The notes under the pieces: generated by a model | What the model was told of the DNA's origin: nothing | Seen by the model: only the letters and a program-made list of their open reading frames with translations | The model's database searches: none | Assembly: GCA_963749715.1 (NCBI GenBank) | Contig: CAVVNR010000008.1 | Coordinates: forward strand, 372,001 to 436,000 | Direction of reading: 5' to 3' | DNA length: 64,000 nt | Origin: Roseiarcus sp963749715 | GTDB lineage: Bacteria > Pseudomonadota > Alphaproteobacteria > Rhizobiales > Beijerinckiaceae | Translations under genes and position numbers: made by a program | In this document: positions 26,835-36,209 of the stretch, in pieces | Layout: every line of letters starts with the position of its first letter | How positions within the stretch are numbered: the first letter of the stretch is position 1

Positions 26835-27851
26835 GTGGGCGAAGTGAGCGCACATGTTTTCGGCGAGATCGACGGAGCGCCGGCGTTCGAGGTCACAATC
26901 GGGTCCAGGGCAGGGGCGAGCGCGAAGATACTCACCTGGGGCGCGGTCGTCCGCGAACTCGTCGTCCCGAGCTCGCGCGGGCCGCAGCGCGTCACGCTCG
27001 GCCTGAACACGCTGAGCGACTATGTCGCCTATTCGCCGAGTTTCGGCGCCGTGCCGGGGCGCTTCGCCAACCGGATCGCGAACGGCCGATTCGTCCTCGA
27101 CGGGGTCGCCTATCAGCTCGACCGCAAGCCCGGCGACAAGCATACGCTGCACGGCGGCCCGAAAGGGTTCGGCCGCCGGCTTTGGAAGCTCGGCGCGCAT
27201 GACGCGACGTCGGTCACGCTCACGCTCGAATCCCCAGACGGCGACGCCGGCTTTCCCGGCGCGCTCGCCGCGACCTGCCACTACCAACTCCTTGAGCCAG
27301 CGACGCTCAGGGTCGAGCTCTCGGCGGTCTCAGACCGTCCGACCATCGTCAATCTTACCCAGCATTCGTATTTCAACCTCGACGGCTCGCGCGACATTCT
27401 TGATCATGAGGTGACGCTGTTCGCCGACTTTTACACGCCCGCCGACGCCGAGTTGATCCCGACTGGCGAGATTCGCGCCGTGGCCGGAACGCCCTACGAC
27501 TTTCGCGCCGCCCGTCCGGTGCGCGAGCCGAGCGGGACCACATTCGACACGAATTTCGTCGCCGTTCGCCAACCCGACGCCGAGGGTCTCGCGCCGATCG
27601 CGGTGGTGCGCTCGCCCCTGAACGGTCTGACGATGACTCTGTTCAGCACCGAACCCGGCGTTCAGTTCTACGATTCGGCGAAGCTCAACTGTCCGGCGCC
27701 TGGATTAGGCGGCGCGCATTACGGCGCGCATGCAGGTCTCTGCCTCGAACCGCAAGCCTTTCCCGATTCGCCCAACCGGAGGCATTTCACCGATTGCGTG
27801 CTATGGCCGGACGATGAGTACCGGCACGTAAGCGAATTTCGATTTGCGTGA
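26835..27851 (+). CDS. galM: Aldose 1-epimerase (galactose mutarotase)
   Basis: This 338-residue protein has the GalM fold: KILTWGAVVRELVVPS, GAVPGRFANRIANGRFVLDG, KHTLHGGPKGFGRRLWKL, the catalytic histidine in NLTQHSYFNLDGS, and the catalytic glutamate in GLCLEPQAFPDSPN. It interconverts alpha and beta anomers of hexoses in the cytoplasm or periplasm; no signal peptide is seen. The GTG at 26835 and the GTG at 26844 are both possible starts. The gene begins 40 bases after the UDG stop on the same strand, so it may be a passenger of that unit, though no sugar pathway gene is near. Confidence 0.88.
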   Translation: MGEVSAHVFGEIDGAPAFEVTIGSRAGASAKILTWGAVVRELVVPSSRGPQRVTLGLNTLSDYVAYSPSFGAVPGRFANRIANGRFVLDGVAYQLDRKPGDKHTLHGGPKGFGRRLWKLGAHDATSVTLTLESPDGDAGFPGALAATCHYQLLEPATLRVELSAVSDRPTIVNLTQHSYFNLDGSRDILDHEVTLFADFYTPADAELIPTGEIRAVAGTPYDFRAARPVREPSGTTFDTNFVAVRQPDAEGLAPIAVVRSPLNGLTMTLFSTEPGVQFYDSAKLNCPAPGLGGAHYGAHAGLCLEPQAFPDSPNRRHFTDCVLWPDDEYRHVSEFRFA

Positions 27852-27937
27852 GGTCGCCGGGCGACGAACGCCGCACCGGGTTTGGCGCCTCCCGCTAACG
27901 GCTCGTCGCGAGCAAGGTGGCCGCCAACCTTGGCCGC

Positions 27938-28513
27938 CTACTCCCGGCCAAGGCTCTCGCCCGGGCCGGCCTCCGCTAGCGCCTTTCCGACTTCGAGCCC
28001 GAGGTCATCCATCGAGGTTTGCTCGCGCACCGTGAGGTCCTCGCCCTTCGCCTGGCGTTCGGCCTGCTCGGCGGAGCGCGCCACATTGACGGTCACCTTG
28101 GTCTCAACTTCGGGATGAAGGTGGATCGGAACCGGATGCAGGCCGAGGGCCTTGATCGGGTGCTGGATCGCGACGTGGCCGCGCTGAACCGGGTGACCGG
28201 CGGCGCTCAGCGCTTCGGCGATGTCTCGCGCCGACACCGAGCCGTAGAGCTGCCCGGTCTCGCCAGCCTGGCGAATGACGACGACCGTGGTCCCCTCGAG
28301 ATTTGACGAGACCTCGCCTGCGCCGCGCTTGAGCTCGTGGTTGCGCGCCTCAAGATCGGCGCGCCGGGACTCGAATTTTTTCTTGTTGGCTTCGGTCGCC
28401 CGCAAGGCCTTGCCGCGCGGCAACAGAAAATTGCGCGCGTAGCCGTCCTTCACGCGCACCGTATCGCCGATGTGTCCGAGCTTGCCGACGCGCTCCAGCA
28501 AAATTACGTCCAT
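27938..28513 (-). CDS. rplI: 50S ribosomal protein L9
   Basis: This 191-residue L9 has the N-terminal rRNA-binding domain (MDVILLERVGKLGHIGDTVR, VKDGYARNFLLPRGKAL), the long connecting helix (NKKKFESRRADLEARNHELK) and the C-terminal domain (LYGSVSARDIAEALSAAGHP). The C-terminus has an acidic extension ending GPGESLGRE, common in Alphaproteobacteria. L9 bridges the L1 stalk region and affects translational fidelity. It is last in the rpsF-rpsR-DUF2232-rplI operon, 9 bases after the DUF2232 stop. The frame is clean. Confidence 0.95.
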   Translation of the reverse strand: MDVILLERVGKLGHIGDTVRVKDGYARNFLLPRGKALRATEANKKKFESRRADLEARNHELKRGAGEVSSNLEGTTVVVIRQAGETGQLYGSVSARDIAEALSAAGHPVQRGHVAIQHPIKALGLHPVPIHLHPEVETKVTVNVARSAEQAERQAKGEDLTVREQTSMDDLGLEVGKALAEAGPGESLGRE

Positions 28514-28522
28514 CTTCGTCTC

Positions 28523-29503
28523 CTATTTGTGTCCTGTCGGAGTGGGGGTGGGAATCAGGGCTGCGCGCGAACGCAGCCTGAGGAATCCGTCGACAACGCC
28601 AAGTCCCGCAAGAACCGGAAGCGTGTATTTGGCTCGCAGAACGCAGCAGGCGTAGAGCGCGACCAGCATCAGCGGCCTCATCTTGAGACCGCGCGACAGC
28701 GCATGCGCAACCGCCAGCCCTTGCAGCCCCAGAGCGCCGCCGAGTCCCCCCGCGCCAATCGAAAAATACTGGGCGGCTGGAGCAGGCAGAGCGTAGGCGG
28801 CGGCGGCGCAGGCGAGGAAGGCGACGCCGAGCGGCCACGGCAGGGCAAGCGAGGTCGGCAGGTCGGGCCAAGGCCGGGGCAGACGATGCGACAATTGGGT
28901 GGAACGAGCGGCGCCATAGAGGTTCACGCACAACATCAGCAGCGTCGAGCCGGCGATCGAAGGAGGGCCAAAGCGCACCAGCGCGTCGGCGAATTCGCGG
29001 GCCGTGAGGTTATCTGACGCGCCGTCGAAGGCGTCGGCGGCGAGGGTGGCGACGGCCGACGCGACCTGGCGCGCCCCTTCCTGATAACCCCCGTACACGA
29101 CGATCACGGTCGTCAGAACCGCCGCGCTGCCGAGAATGCCGAACAAGGCCGCGAGCGTGACAACGGCGCCGACCGAGGCGCGGACCGAAGCGTCCGGCCC
29201 ATGCGCGCCAAAATATCGCGCGACCGGGGCAATCGCGAACGCCGCCAAGGCCCAGGCTGGACCAGCGACGGAGGCGGCGAACAGCAACGCTGACAGCGGC
29301 TCGGACAATAGCGCGAGCGTCGCGACCGAAATCGCTCCCGCGATCGCTCCGGCGCCGAACCCCCAACCGAGCGTCGCAATCATGATCGGCAACGGCGCCA
29401 GATAGGCGAGCGCCATCGCCAGAGCGCTCGACTGCGCGCTCACCGCAAAGAGCAGCGCTGCGGCGCATCCCGCTCCAATCGCGATGATAAGTCGATGCAA
29501 CAT
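28523..29503 (-). CDS. DUF2232 membrane protein
   Basis: Starting at ATG 29503 (MLHRLIIAIGAGCAAALLFA), this protein has about eight hydrophobic segments, for example LAYLAPLPIMIATLGWGFGA, GSAAVLTTVIVVYGGYQEGA and LGVAFLACAAAAYALPAPAA. That is the topology of the DUF2232 family that sits between rpsR and rplI in Alphaproteobacteria; relatives in Firmicutes are YybS. Its biochemical role is unknown; a transporter or envelope function is plausible. The open frame extends upstream to 29563, but the 29503 start begins right at the first helix. The frame is intact. Confidence 0.85.
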   Translation of the reverse strand: MLHRLIIAIGAGCAAALLFAVSAQSSALAMALAYLAPLPIMIATLGWGFGAGAIAGAISVATLALLSEPLSALLFAASVAGPAWALAAFAIAPVARYFGAHGPDASVRASVGAVVTLAALFGILGSAAVLTTVIVVYGGYQEGARQVASAVATLAADAFDGASDNLTAREFADALVRFGPPSIAGSTLLMLCVNLYGAARSTQLSHRLPRPWPDLPTSLALPWPLGVAFLACAAAAYALPAPAAQYFSIGAGGLGGALGLQGLAVAHALSRGLKMRPLMLVALYACCVLRAKYTLPVLAGLGVVDGFLRLRSRAALIPTPTPTGHK

Positions 29504-29629
29504 GACGAGCGCTGTCCCGCGTTGGTTTGCGGTTAGAAGGACGGGCAGCGCGCCCCCCTTCAACTTCCGCCGCGGCCTAACGCGGCGGTATTCGATTCTC
29601 CAGGCGCGGCGAAACTGCCCCGAACGCCC

Positions 29630-29866
29630 TCAGCGGATCACGTAAGGCAGCAGGCCCAGGAATCGCGCGCGCTTGATCGCCTGAGCGAGTTCGCGTTGCT
29701 TGCCGGCGCTAACGGCCGTAATGCGCGACGGCACGATTTTGCCGCGCTCGGAGATGTAGCGCGACAGCAGCCGGGTATCCTTGTAGTCAATCTTCGGCGC
29801 GTTGGCGCCCGAAAACGGGCACGACTTGCGGCGGCGGAAAAACGGGCGGCGGGGAGCGACGGCCAT
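29630..29866 (-). CDS. rpsR: 30S ribosomal protein S18
   Basis: This 78-residue S18 includes RRPFFRRRKSCPFSGANAPK, IDYKDTRLLSRYISERGKIV and PSRITAVSAGKQRELAQAIK, ending LGLLPYVIR. It partners with S6 on the small-subunit platform. Its ATG overlaps the TGA of rpsF (TGATG), the usual tight coupling. About 125 bases separate its stop from the DUF2232 start. The frame is clean. Confidence 0.95.
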   Translation of the reverse strand: MAVAPRRPFFRRRKSCPFSGANAPKIDYKDTRLLSRYISERGKIVPSRITAVSAGKQRELAQAIKRARFLGLLPYVIR

Positions 29867-30334
29867 CAGTTGACTCCGAGATTTGCTTCATCGCGCGCGC
29901 GGCGCGGCGGACGATCGGAACGATCCCCCCGCTCGGGCCTGTCGCCCCGGTCGCCACGGTCGGCGGTCGCCGCGCGGCCCGCGTGAACCACGCTCGTCGC
30001 GGTCGCCGTCTTCGCGCTTGCGCAACATGGCCGACGGGCCGGCTTCGTGTTCGTCGACGCGGATGGTGAGGTAGCGGATCACGTCTTCATTGATGCTCAG
30101 GAGGCGCTCCATCTCGACCACCGCCTCGGAGGGGGCGGCGATGTTGAGCAGCGTGAAATGCGCTTTGCGGTTCTTCTTGACGCGGAACGCAAGCGACTTC
30201 AGTCCCCAAGGCTCTACCTTGGTGACAGCGCCGCCGAGCGAGGCGATTTTCGACTTGATCTGCTCCGTCAGCGTCTCGACCTGCTGCGGGGTGACATCCT
30301 GACGCGCCAGGAAGATGTGCTCGTAGAGAGCCAT
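29866..30334 (-). CDS. rpsF: 30S ribosomal protein S6, C-terminal tail frameshifted
   Basis: The ATG at 30334 gives MALYEHIFLARQDVTPQQVE, then GLKSLAFRVKKNRKAHFTLL and MERLLSINEDVIRYLTIRVD, a complete S6 ferredoxin-like domain. S6 binds S18 and 16S rRNA. The low-complexity Arg/Gly/Asp tail loses frame between about 29880 and 29960. In the right frame the ending DEANLGVN with TGA at 29866-29868 appears, matching the usual alphaproteobacterial S6 end and overlapping the rpsR start. In the uncorrected frame the protein would end at 29888. The conserved domain is unaffected. Confidence 0.92.
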
Positions 30335-30573
30335 TTTATGCCTTTCCAACTCTCAGTGTCGCGCCCCACGCAGAGCCCCCCGAGCCCGGGAAAGGCTCGA
30401 ACCGGATCGTTCGAAGGCGGGAACACGGGAGGACGGGCGCTTCAAGGTCCTGCCGCACGCTCCTCAAGCGAGCGCACAGCCCTCCGTTCAGCCCCCGGCG
30501 GGACGCGAACGAAGCGGCCTTCATATCGAGGCGGTTTGAAATCCGCAAGGCCAATCTTGTCTGGATTGGCGGT

Positions 30574-31364
30574 TCAGGCCGGGGCGTGGAACCGCAGTAT
30601 CCGATCCGAAGGAAAATCGTACAATTTGCCGGTTTCGGTCCAATCCGGCGAGCAGATCTCGACAATCTTGGGGGCGAGTTCTGCCGGCGCGCGCAGCATC
30701 GCCGGGTCTTCGCCGGGCATGGCCGTCGCGCGCATCGCGGTTCGCAACGGCCCCGGATTGACCAGCATGACACGGACGTTCGATGTGTTGAGCGTCTCGG
30801 CGGCGTAGGTGCGGGCGAGGGCGTCCAGCGCCGCCTTCGATATCGCATACGGGCCCCAATAGGCGCGCAGTTCGGCGCGGCTCGCAACGCTGGAGGTTAT
30901 GAACGCGACGCGGCCCGCGGCTGAGCGGCGCAGCAGCGGGTCGAGCGACCGGATGAGGCGCCAGTTGGCGGTCACGTTGACCGTCATGACGTCGTCCCAC
31001 ATCTTTGGGTCGAACTGGTGGAGAGGGGACAATAAGCCCAGAACGCCTGCATTGCCGACAAAAGCGTCAAGCCGGCCCCAGCGGCGATAAAGCGCTTCTC
31101 CGAGCCGATCGATCGCGGCGAAGTCGCGTAAGTCCATCGGGACCAGGGTCGTCGCGCCGGTCTGCGCGGGCTGGAGCGCACGAATCTCGTCGTCAAGCTC
31201 CTCGAGGCCGCCCTGGGTGCGGGCCAGCGCCACCACATGCGCGCCCGACCCGGCCAGGGCGAGCGCCGCAGCGCGGCCGATGCCGCGAGAGGCGCCTGTG
31301 ACCAGCGCGATGCGGGGCGACCCGTCGTGTCTCGACGCAGCTCAATCGACACTCCTTGCGCCAT
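30574..31364 (-). pseudogene. Short-chain dehydrogenase/reductase, single frameshift
   Basis: A Rossmann SDR of about 260 residues. After correcting one missing base near 31320 the N-terminus reads RIALVTGASRGIGRAAALAL with the TGxxxGIG cofactor loop, and HVVALARTQGG follows. The core shows VGNAGVLGLL (NAG motif), VAFITSSVAS with the catalytic serine, and AYWGPYAISKAALDALARTY with the YxxxK pair. VMLVNPGPLRTAMRA closes the substrate loop. The substrate is unknown; this group often reduces carbonyls with NADPH. Start choice is GTG 31352 or ATG 31364. The gene occupies the region upstream of ihfA, where plsX and fabH often lie in relatives, and is transcribed the other way. Confidence 0.8.
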
Positions 31365-31629
31365 TTGCTACGTTCGCCCTCGGGGCGGGATCGCGGGCCG
31401 GCGCAATGCGACGGGAAGCCGAGTGCCGGCGGCGTCGATCGCGGTGGTAGCACGAGCTTGCAAGAGTAGATTATCATTGGCGCCGATTATAGGGTTCGCG
31501 CTTATGGACTTGCGGTGACCGAAAAGAAAGTTGGACGCGTATACGACAAAGTGGCTGATGCTCCATGAAGTCCGGCGCGGGTTTGGGGCTGACGTTGCGC
31601 GCGAGGCGGGGAATTGTTTGGGGCTCGAA

Positions 31630-31986
31630 ATGGCGAACGCTAGGCTTGGCCGCGAATTAGGGATTGGGCGTGAATCCGGAAAGACGGTGACGCGCGCCGA
31701 CCTCTCTGAAATCGTCTATCAGAAGGTCGGATTGTCGCGCACCGAGTCGGCGGAACTCGTCCAGTCGGTCCTAGACGAAATCTGCGACGCGGCCGCGCGC
31801 GGCGAGACCGTGAAGCTGTCCGGCTTCGGCTCGTTCGTCGTGCGCTCGAAGGGCGAGCGCGTGGGGCGCAATCCGAAGACCGGCGTCGAAGTGCCGATCC
31901 TTCCTCGCCGGGTGATGGTGTTCAAGCCGTCCAACGTCCTGAAGGCCAAGATCAATGGACGCGATCCGGCGACGGACAAGGAGTAG
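31630..31986 (+). CDS. ihfA: Integration host factor subunit alpha
   Basis: A DNABII-family protein: TVTRADLSEIVYQKVGLSRT, QSVLDEICDAAARGETVKLS, GFGSFVVRSKGERVGRNPKT and GVEVPILPRRVMVFKPSNVL. The RNPKTG..VPI block is the minor-groove beta-arm with its conserved proline. With IHF-beta it bends DNA sharply at specific sites, assisting recombination and sigma-54 promoters. The frame opens upstream at 31531, but ATG 31630 (MANARLGRELGIGRESGKTV) is closer to the family start; even so a short N-terminal extension precedes TVTRADL. The MerR gene follows 117 bases later, the standard order in Hyphomicrobiales. Confidence 0.92.
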   Translation: MANARLGRELGIGRESGKTVTRADLSEIVYQKVGLSRTESAELVQSVLDEICDAAARGETVKLSGFGSFVVRSKGERVGRNPKTGVEVPILPRRVMVFKPSNVLKAKINGRDPATDKE

Positions 31987-32103
31987 GGGCTTCCGCGAGG
32001 AACGCGGGAGCCGTATTGGCGGCGCCCGCGGGAGGCGAGCCTTGCAAATTCTGGCGTTTCTGCTCCGTTCGGCGGATAGTGAGCCGACGCGAACGGAGGC
32101 GCC

Positions 32104-32603
32104 ATGATTCTCTCCCCGCCAGCGGCCGCAAACACGCCGATCGAGAAGGGCCCCGAAGCCTATCGAACCATCCGCGAAGTCGCCGACTCGCTGGATCTGC
32201 CGCAGCATGTGCTGCGTTTCTGGGAAACGCGTTTTCCTCAAGTTCGACCTCTGAAGCGGGCCGGAGGCCGACGCTATTACCGCCCCGGCGACGTCGAACG
32301 GCTGAGGCTCATCCGCCGCCTGCTGTACGACGAGGGCTACACCATCAAGGGGGTCCAGAAGCTGTTCAAGGAGCAAGGGGTTCAGGCGCTGTCGAGCGCC
32401 GCGGCTCCGACCCTCGGACCGTCCGCGGAGCTCGGCGGGCGCTATGGAGGCTCTTGCCGGCTTGGCGAACGGCTCTGGCTTCAGCGGGAGCTCGCCCGAG
32501 GGTTGCGGACGACGACCTCGCGGCGCTGCGCGAAGCGTTGGCCGAAATCGTAGACGCCGAGCGGATTCTGGCCCAGGCGCGCTCGCTGGGCTCGTGCGCC
32601 TGA
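32104..32603 (+). CDS. MerR-family transcriptional regulator, C-terminal frameshifts
   Basis: The start MILSPPAAANTPIEKGPEAY leads to a MerR helix-turn-helix: RTIREVADSLDLPQHVLRFW, ETRFPQVRPLKRAGGRRYYR, PGDVERLRLIRRLLYDEGYT and IKGVQKLFKEQG. The DNA-binding part (about 95 residues) is complete. Beyond it the frame slips near 32440 and 32500. The alternative frame ends ALREALAEIVDAERILAQAR, a plausible dimerisation helix, at 32603. This MerR protein always accompanies ihfA in related genomes and has no known metal-sensing cysteines, so its effector is unknown. The tRNA-Pro gene follows 54 bases later. Confidence 0.85.
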
Positions 32604-32656
32604 CGCGAGCAGGCCGCATTGCGCGCCGCGGCGCCGCTTACTATAAGGGGCGCCGT

Positions 32657-32734
32657 CGGAGTGTAGCGCAGCCCGGTTAGCGCACTAGTCTGGGGGACTA
32701 GGGGTCGTGGGTTCGAATCCCGCCACTCCGACCA
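32657..32734 (+). tRNA. tRNA-Pro (anticodon GGG)
   Basis: The acceptor strands CGGAGTG and CACTCCG pair, followed by A and an encoded CCA. The D-arm is GCGCAGCCCGGTTAGCGC. The anticodon arm is CTAGT-CTGGGGG-ACTAG with GGG at positions 34-36, and the T-arm GTGGGTTCGAATCCCGC contains TTCGAAT. This reads CCC proline codons. It follows the ihfA-MerR pair as in many Hyphomicrobiales. No integrase lies beside it. Confidence 0.95.
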
Positions 32735-33247
32735 TTCTTCACAATCTGAGTCGCGGAACACGTTTCGCAAGCCTGACCGCGACACCTCGTGCTTGGCCCC
32801 GGCGCTGCCCTTCTGCGCGGCTTCGCTCGTAAGGGAGCGGTGATAGCCGCCGCCATTCCGCCGGCGCGTATTGAGTGGTTTGCGAGGTTCTATCGGGCGC
32901 GGATGATCGCGCGCGCCTGACAATGGTTATGCTGATCGTTTTCGCCGGGCGATGTAGACGGTGTCACGCGCGTACATGATTTGCATAATATATATTATGG
33001 AACCAACCCGAGCGGAGCCGTCCCGTGATCGGAGGCAGCAGCATTTCCTCAGAATACCAAGCGATCGCCATGGTCGGCGAAGTCGAGAAGCCGATCCACG
33101 TCCAGCAGCGCTTCACAGGCGGCTGTTGAGGCGCCGTCGCGCCGAGGTGTGAGCGCCGTCACAGACGGAAGGAGAAATCGCCCCCTTAGTGCGGGCACCG
33201 GTAGAAGACCCATTTCATCCACCGATTAGCACCGTCAGGAGGAAAAG
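32735..33247. other. About 510 bases after tRNA-Pro with no confident gene
   Basis: An AT-rich patch (32975-33000, ATTTGCATAATATATATTAT) is the only striking composition. A possible GTG-started frame at 33023-33127 encodes about 34 residues (SSEYQAIAMVGEVEKPIHVQ...GGC) and looks protein-like but is too short to assign. The end of the region supplies the strong ribosome binding site AGGAGG of the S53 peptidase gene. Confidence 0.4.
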
Positions 33248-34956
33248 ATGTCCGTTTCGTCCAATTATGTCGCGATCAAGGGCAGCGTTCACCCTCACCC
33301 GAAAGATCACAAGAAGCTCGGACCGACCGCGAGCTCGAGCCAATTGACGGTCACCTTGCTCTTGCGCCGGAGAGCCAGCGCAGCCAAGGAGGCGGAAATC
33401 GTCGCCCCCGGCGCGCCGCGCCCGACGCACGACCAGTTTGTCGAGGCCCGCGGCGCCGATCAGGCGGAAATCGACAAGGTCGCCGCCTTCGCCAAATCCG
33501 CCGGCCTCGACGTCGCGGAGTCCGACGCCGCCCGTCGTTCAGTCGTCGTTCGCGGATCGGTCGCCGCAGTCAACAAGGCGTTCGCCCTCCAGCTCAACGA
33601 TTATCAGTACGATCACGGTAAATATCGCAGTCATGACGGCGCGGTCAGTCTGCCGTCCGGCGTGGCCGGCTACGTCGAGGCTGTGGTCGGCCTTACCAAT
33701 CGTCCGGTTCGCGCGGTCCATTTCTCGACCGCGAGGCGGAGGAATCCGGCCGATCCGGCGAACACCAAGCCCTTGACGCCTCAGCAGGTCGCGGCGCTCT
33801 ATGGCTTCCCGCCTGGCGACGGCGCCGGGCAAACGATCGGCCTCTACGAGATGGCGACCCAGGGCCCCGCGGGCTATGCGCCGGCCGACATCGCCGGCAC
33901 CATGGCGGCGCTCGGCGGGCTGCCAATGCCCAATATCGTCGACGTGTCGGTCGATGGCGTCACGAATTCGGGGCAGTCAGACGGCGAAACCGGGCTCGAC
34001 ATTACAGTGGCGGCGGCGATCGCGCCCAAGGCCACGATCGCTGTTTATTTCACCGGCGGTCAGACCCAAAGCATCCTTCACGCGCTGCAGGCGATGATCC
34101 ATCCGACGGCGAGCCAGCCGGTCCCGAATATCATTTCGATCAGCTACGGCTGGGGACCGGACGACCCCGGCGCGGACAGTTTCTCCGACAGCGAGTTCGC
34201 GCAGATCAGCAGCCTTTTTGAGGATGCCGCGACCAACAAGATCACGGTCCTCGTCTCGTCCGGCAATTCGGGAGCGCACATCGAGGATCCCCGTCGGGCT
34301 CAGGCCAGCTATCCGGCGAGCGACCCTTGGGTGACGGCGTGCGGCGGCACCACCATTGGCAACCTCGCAGGGTCTTCGTTCGACGAATATGTCTGGAACG
34401 ATACCGGTGCGGGGGGGCCTGGGGCTACAGGCGGAGGAGTCAGCGCCCGATTCCCGGTCCCGGCCTATCAGTCGAGCGTCACGCTTCCCAAGCGCGTCGG
34501 GACAGGGACGACCGGTCGAGGCCTTCCCGACATTGCCGGCAACGCCAGCGAGAACAGCGGCTACCCGCAGGTCATCCAAGGTCAGAAACAGCCCGTCGGC
34601 GGGACGAGCGCGGTTGCGCCGCTCTACGCTGGCCTGATTGCCCGCATCAACGCCAACCTCGGCCAACCGGTCGGATTCTTGAATCCCACGCTGTACCGGC
34701 TTCCCGCGGCGACTTTCCGCGACATTGTCGGGCGCCGGGGCCGGCGAACAATTCGCTTGGCCATGTGAAAGGTTACCCAGCTGGCCAAGGTTGGGACGCT
34801 TGCACCGGCCTTGGAAGCGTTCAGGGACAGGCCCTTCAGGACGGACTGGGAGCCGCCGCCAAGGTTGCCGCTCAATCAGCGCCGACCCCCGTACGGAAGG
34901 CGGCCGCAGTTGCGAAGGATCACGCGAAGCGCGGAAAGCACCCGGCTCACGCCTAG
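33248..34956 (+). CDS. S53 family peptidase (kumamolisin/sedolisin), late frameshift
   Basis: An acid-acting serine-carboxyl peptidase of about 569 residues. An N-terminal pro-domain (about 1-180: FVEARGADQAEIDKVAAFAK, VRGSVAAVNKAFALQLNDYQ) precedes the catalytic domain. There the Glu/Asp pair is in SDGETGLDITVAAAIAPKA, the oxyanion Asp region in IISISYGWGPDD, and the nucleophile in VGGTSAVAPLYAGLIA. One base slip near 34733 moves the end to another frame (NNSLGHVKGYPAGQGWDACT, a calcium-site region), finishing at 34956 with a Lys/Ala-rich tail. No signal peptide is visible, so secretion would need another route. AGGAGG lies just before the ATG. Its stop overlaps the stop of the convergent M20 gene within CTAG. 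Confidence 0.88.
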
Positions 34957-36186
34957 CCGCCAAGCAGCTCGGCCAGGGTCAGCGCGATGACTTCCGTCGC
35001 TTTGTAAAGATCGGCGAGGGGCAGGCGTTCGTCGGCGCGGTGAGCGTTGGCCTCCTCGATCGTGTGCGGGCCCAGCTCCGTATAGCACGATCGGAACTCC
35101 GGTCTTCGCGTAGTGGCGCGCGTCGGTGTAGAGGGGCACGCCGGAAGCGGCGACCGGCTCGCCCATCACGCGGCTCGCGTGCCGGCAAAGCGTCTCGGTC
35201 AGCTTCGCCCCCGCGGCAGTCGGCGTCAGCGGCTCGGCGAGCAGGATGCGCCTGACCGCGACCTTTGCGTCAGGATGGAGACCGGCCGCCCGTGCGATAA
35301 CCGCTCGCAGTTCGGCCTCGACCTCCGCCGGATTTTCTTCCGGGACGATGCGCCGGTCGAGGCGAAAGACGACCCGGTCCGGCACCACATTGGTGTTGAT
35401 CCCGCCGGAGATGAGGCCGACTGTCATCTGTGGCGAGCCGATGCCGGGAACCACGGAGGTCCGCGCCTGAAGCCCGCCCCGCCAGCCGTAGAGGGCGCCA
35501 AGGATCGCGTTCGCCGCTTCGAGCGCGTCGACTCCGGTCGAGGGCCGCGCGGCGTGGGCCGAGCGGCCGACCGTTTCGACCTCGAGATGCAGGCAGCCGT
35601 TGTGCGCGTTGACGACGGCGTAGGAAAAGCCCGCGCCGATGGCGAGGTCCGGCCGTGATAGGTCCTGTTCGAGAATGAGGCGAGGACCGATCTCGCCGCC
35701 CGCCTCCTCGTCATAAGTGACATGCAGTTCAACAGCGCCGTTGAGCGCCGCGCCGCTCCTCTCCAGCGCCAAAATCGCAAAGGCGTAGGTGGCGATGTCC
35801 GATTTCGACACCGCCGCCCCGCGGCCGATCATCCAGCCGTCGACGATCCCCGCCCCATAAGGATCGTGCGTCCAGCCTGAGCCCGGCGGCACGACGTCGC
35901 CATGGGCGTTGAGCGCGATCGTCGGGCCGCCCTGCCCGAACCGGCGCCGGACAATCAGATTGGTCGCCGAAATCATGCCGTTGGCCTCGACCAGGCCATT
36001 CGGAACCTTGTGCCGCTCGACTGTGAACCCGAGCCCTTCCAATAGGCTGGCGACGGCGGCGGCGGGAGGGTCGCAATCCCCTGGCGGATTGTCGGACGGA
36101 ACCTTGACGATCTCCGCGAGGAATCGTGTCTCCGCTTCGGCGTTCTCTCGCACGAAGGCCCGGATCGCGCTCTCGACCGGCGTCAC
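34953..36186 (-). CDS. M20 family peptidase (ArgE/DapE type), C-terminal frameshift
   Basis: The ATG at 36186 starts a roughly 410-residue metallopeptidase. The first zinc ligand is in IALNAHGDVVPPG, the bridging region in GWMIGRGAAVSKSDIA, and the catalytic glutamates in HVTYDEEAGGEIGP. The dimerisation domain includes GRSAHAARPSTGVDALEAAN. After a slip near 35080 the ending reads ADLYKATEVIALTLAELLGG with TAG at 34953-34955, sharing CTAG with the S53 gene stop. M20 enzymes deacylate or cleave small peptides and N-acyl amino acids; which substrate applies here is not decidable. It is 24 bases upstream-adjacent to the MBL gene on the same strand and may belong to that unit. Confidence 0.85.
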
Positions 36187-36209
36187 CGCATTTCCCTCCC
36201 AACGACCCG

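Noticed and set aside
32657..33247. Genomic island integrated at tRNA-Pro
   Set aside because: No integrase and no repeated tRNA 3' end found downstream within the window.
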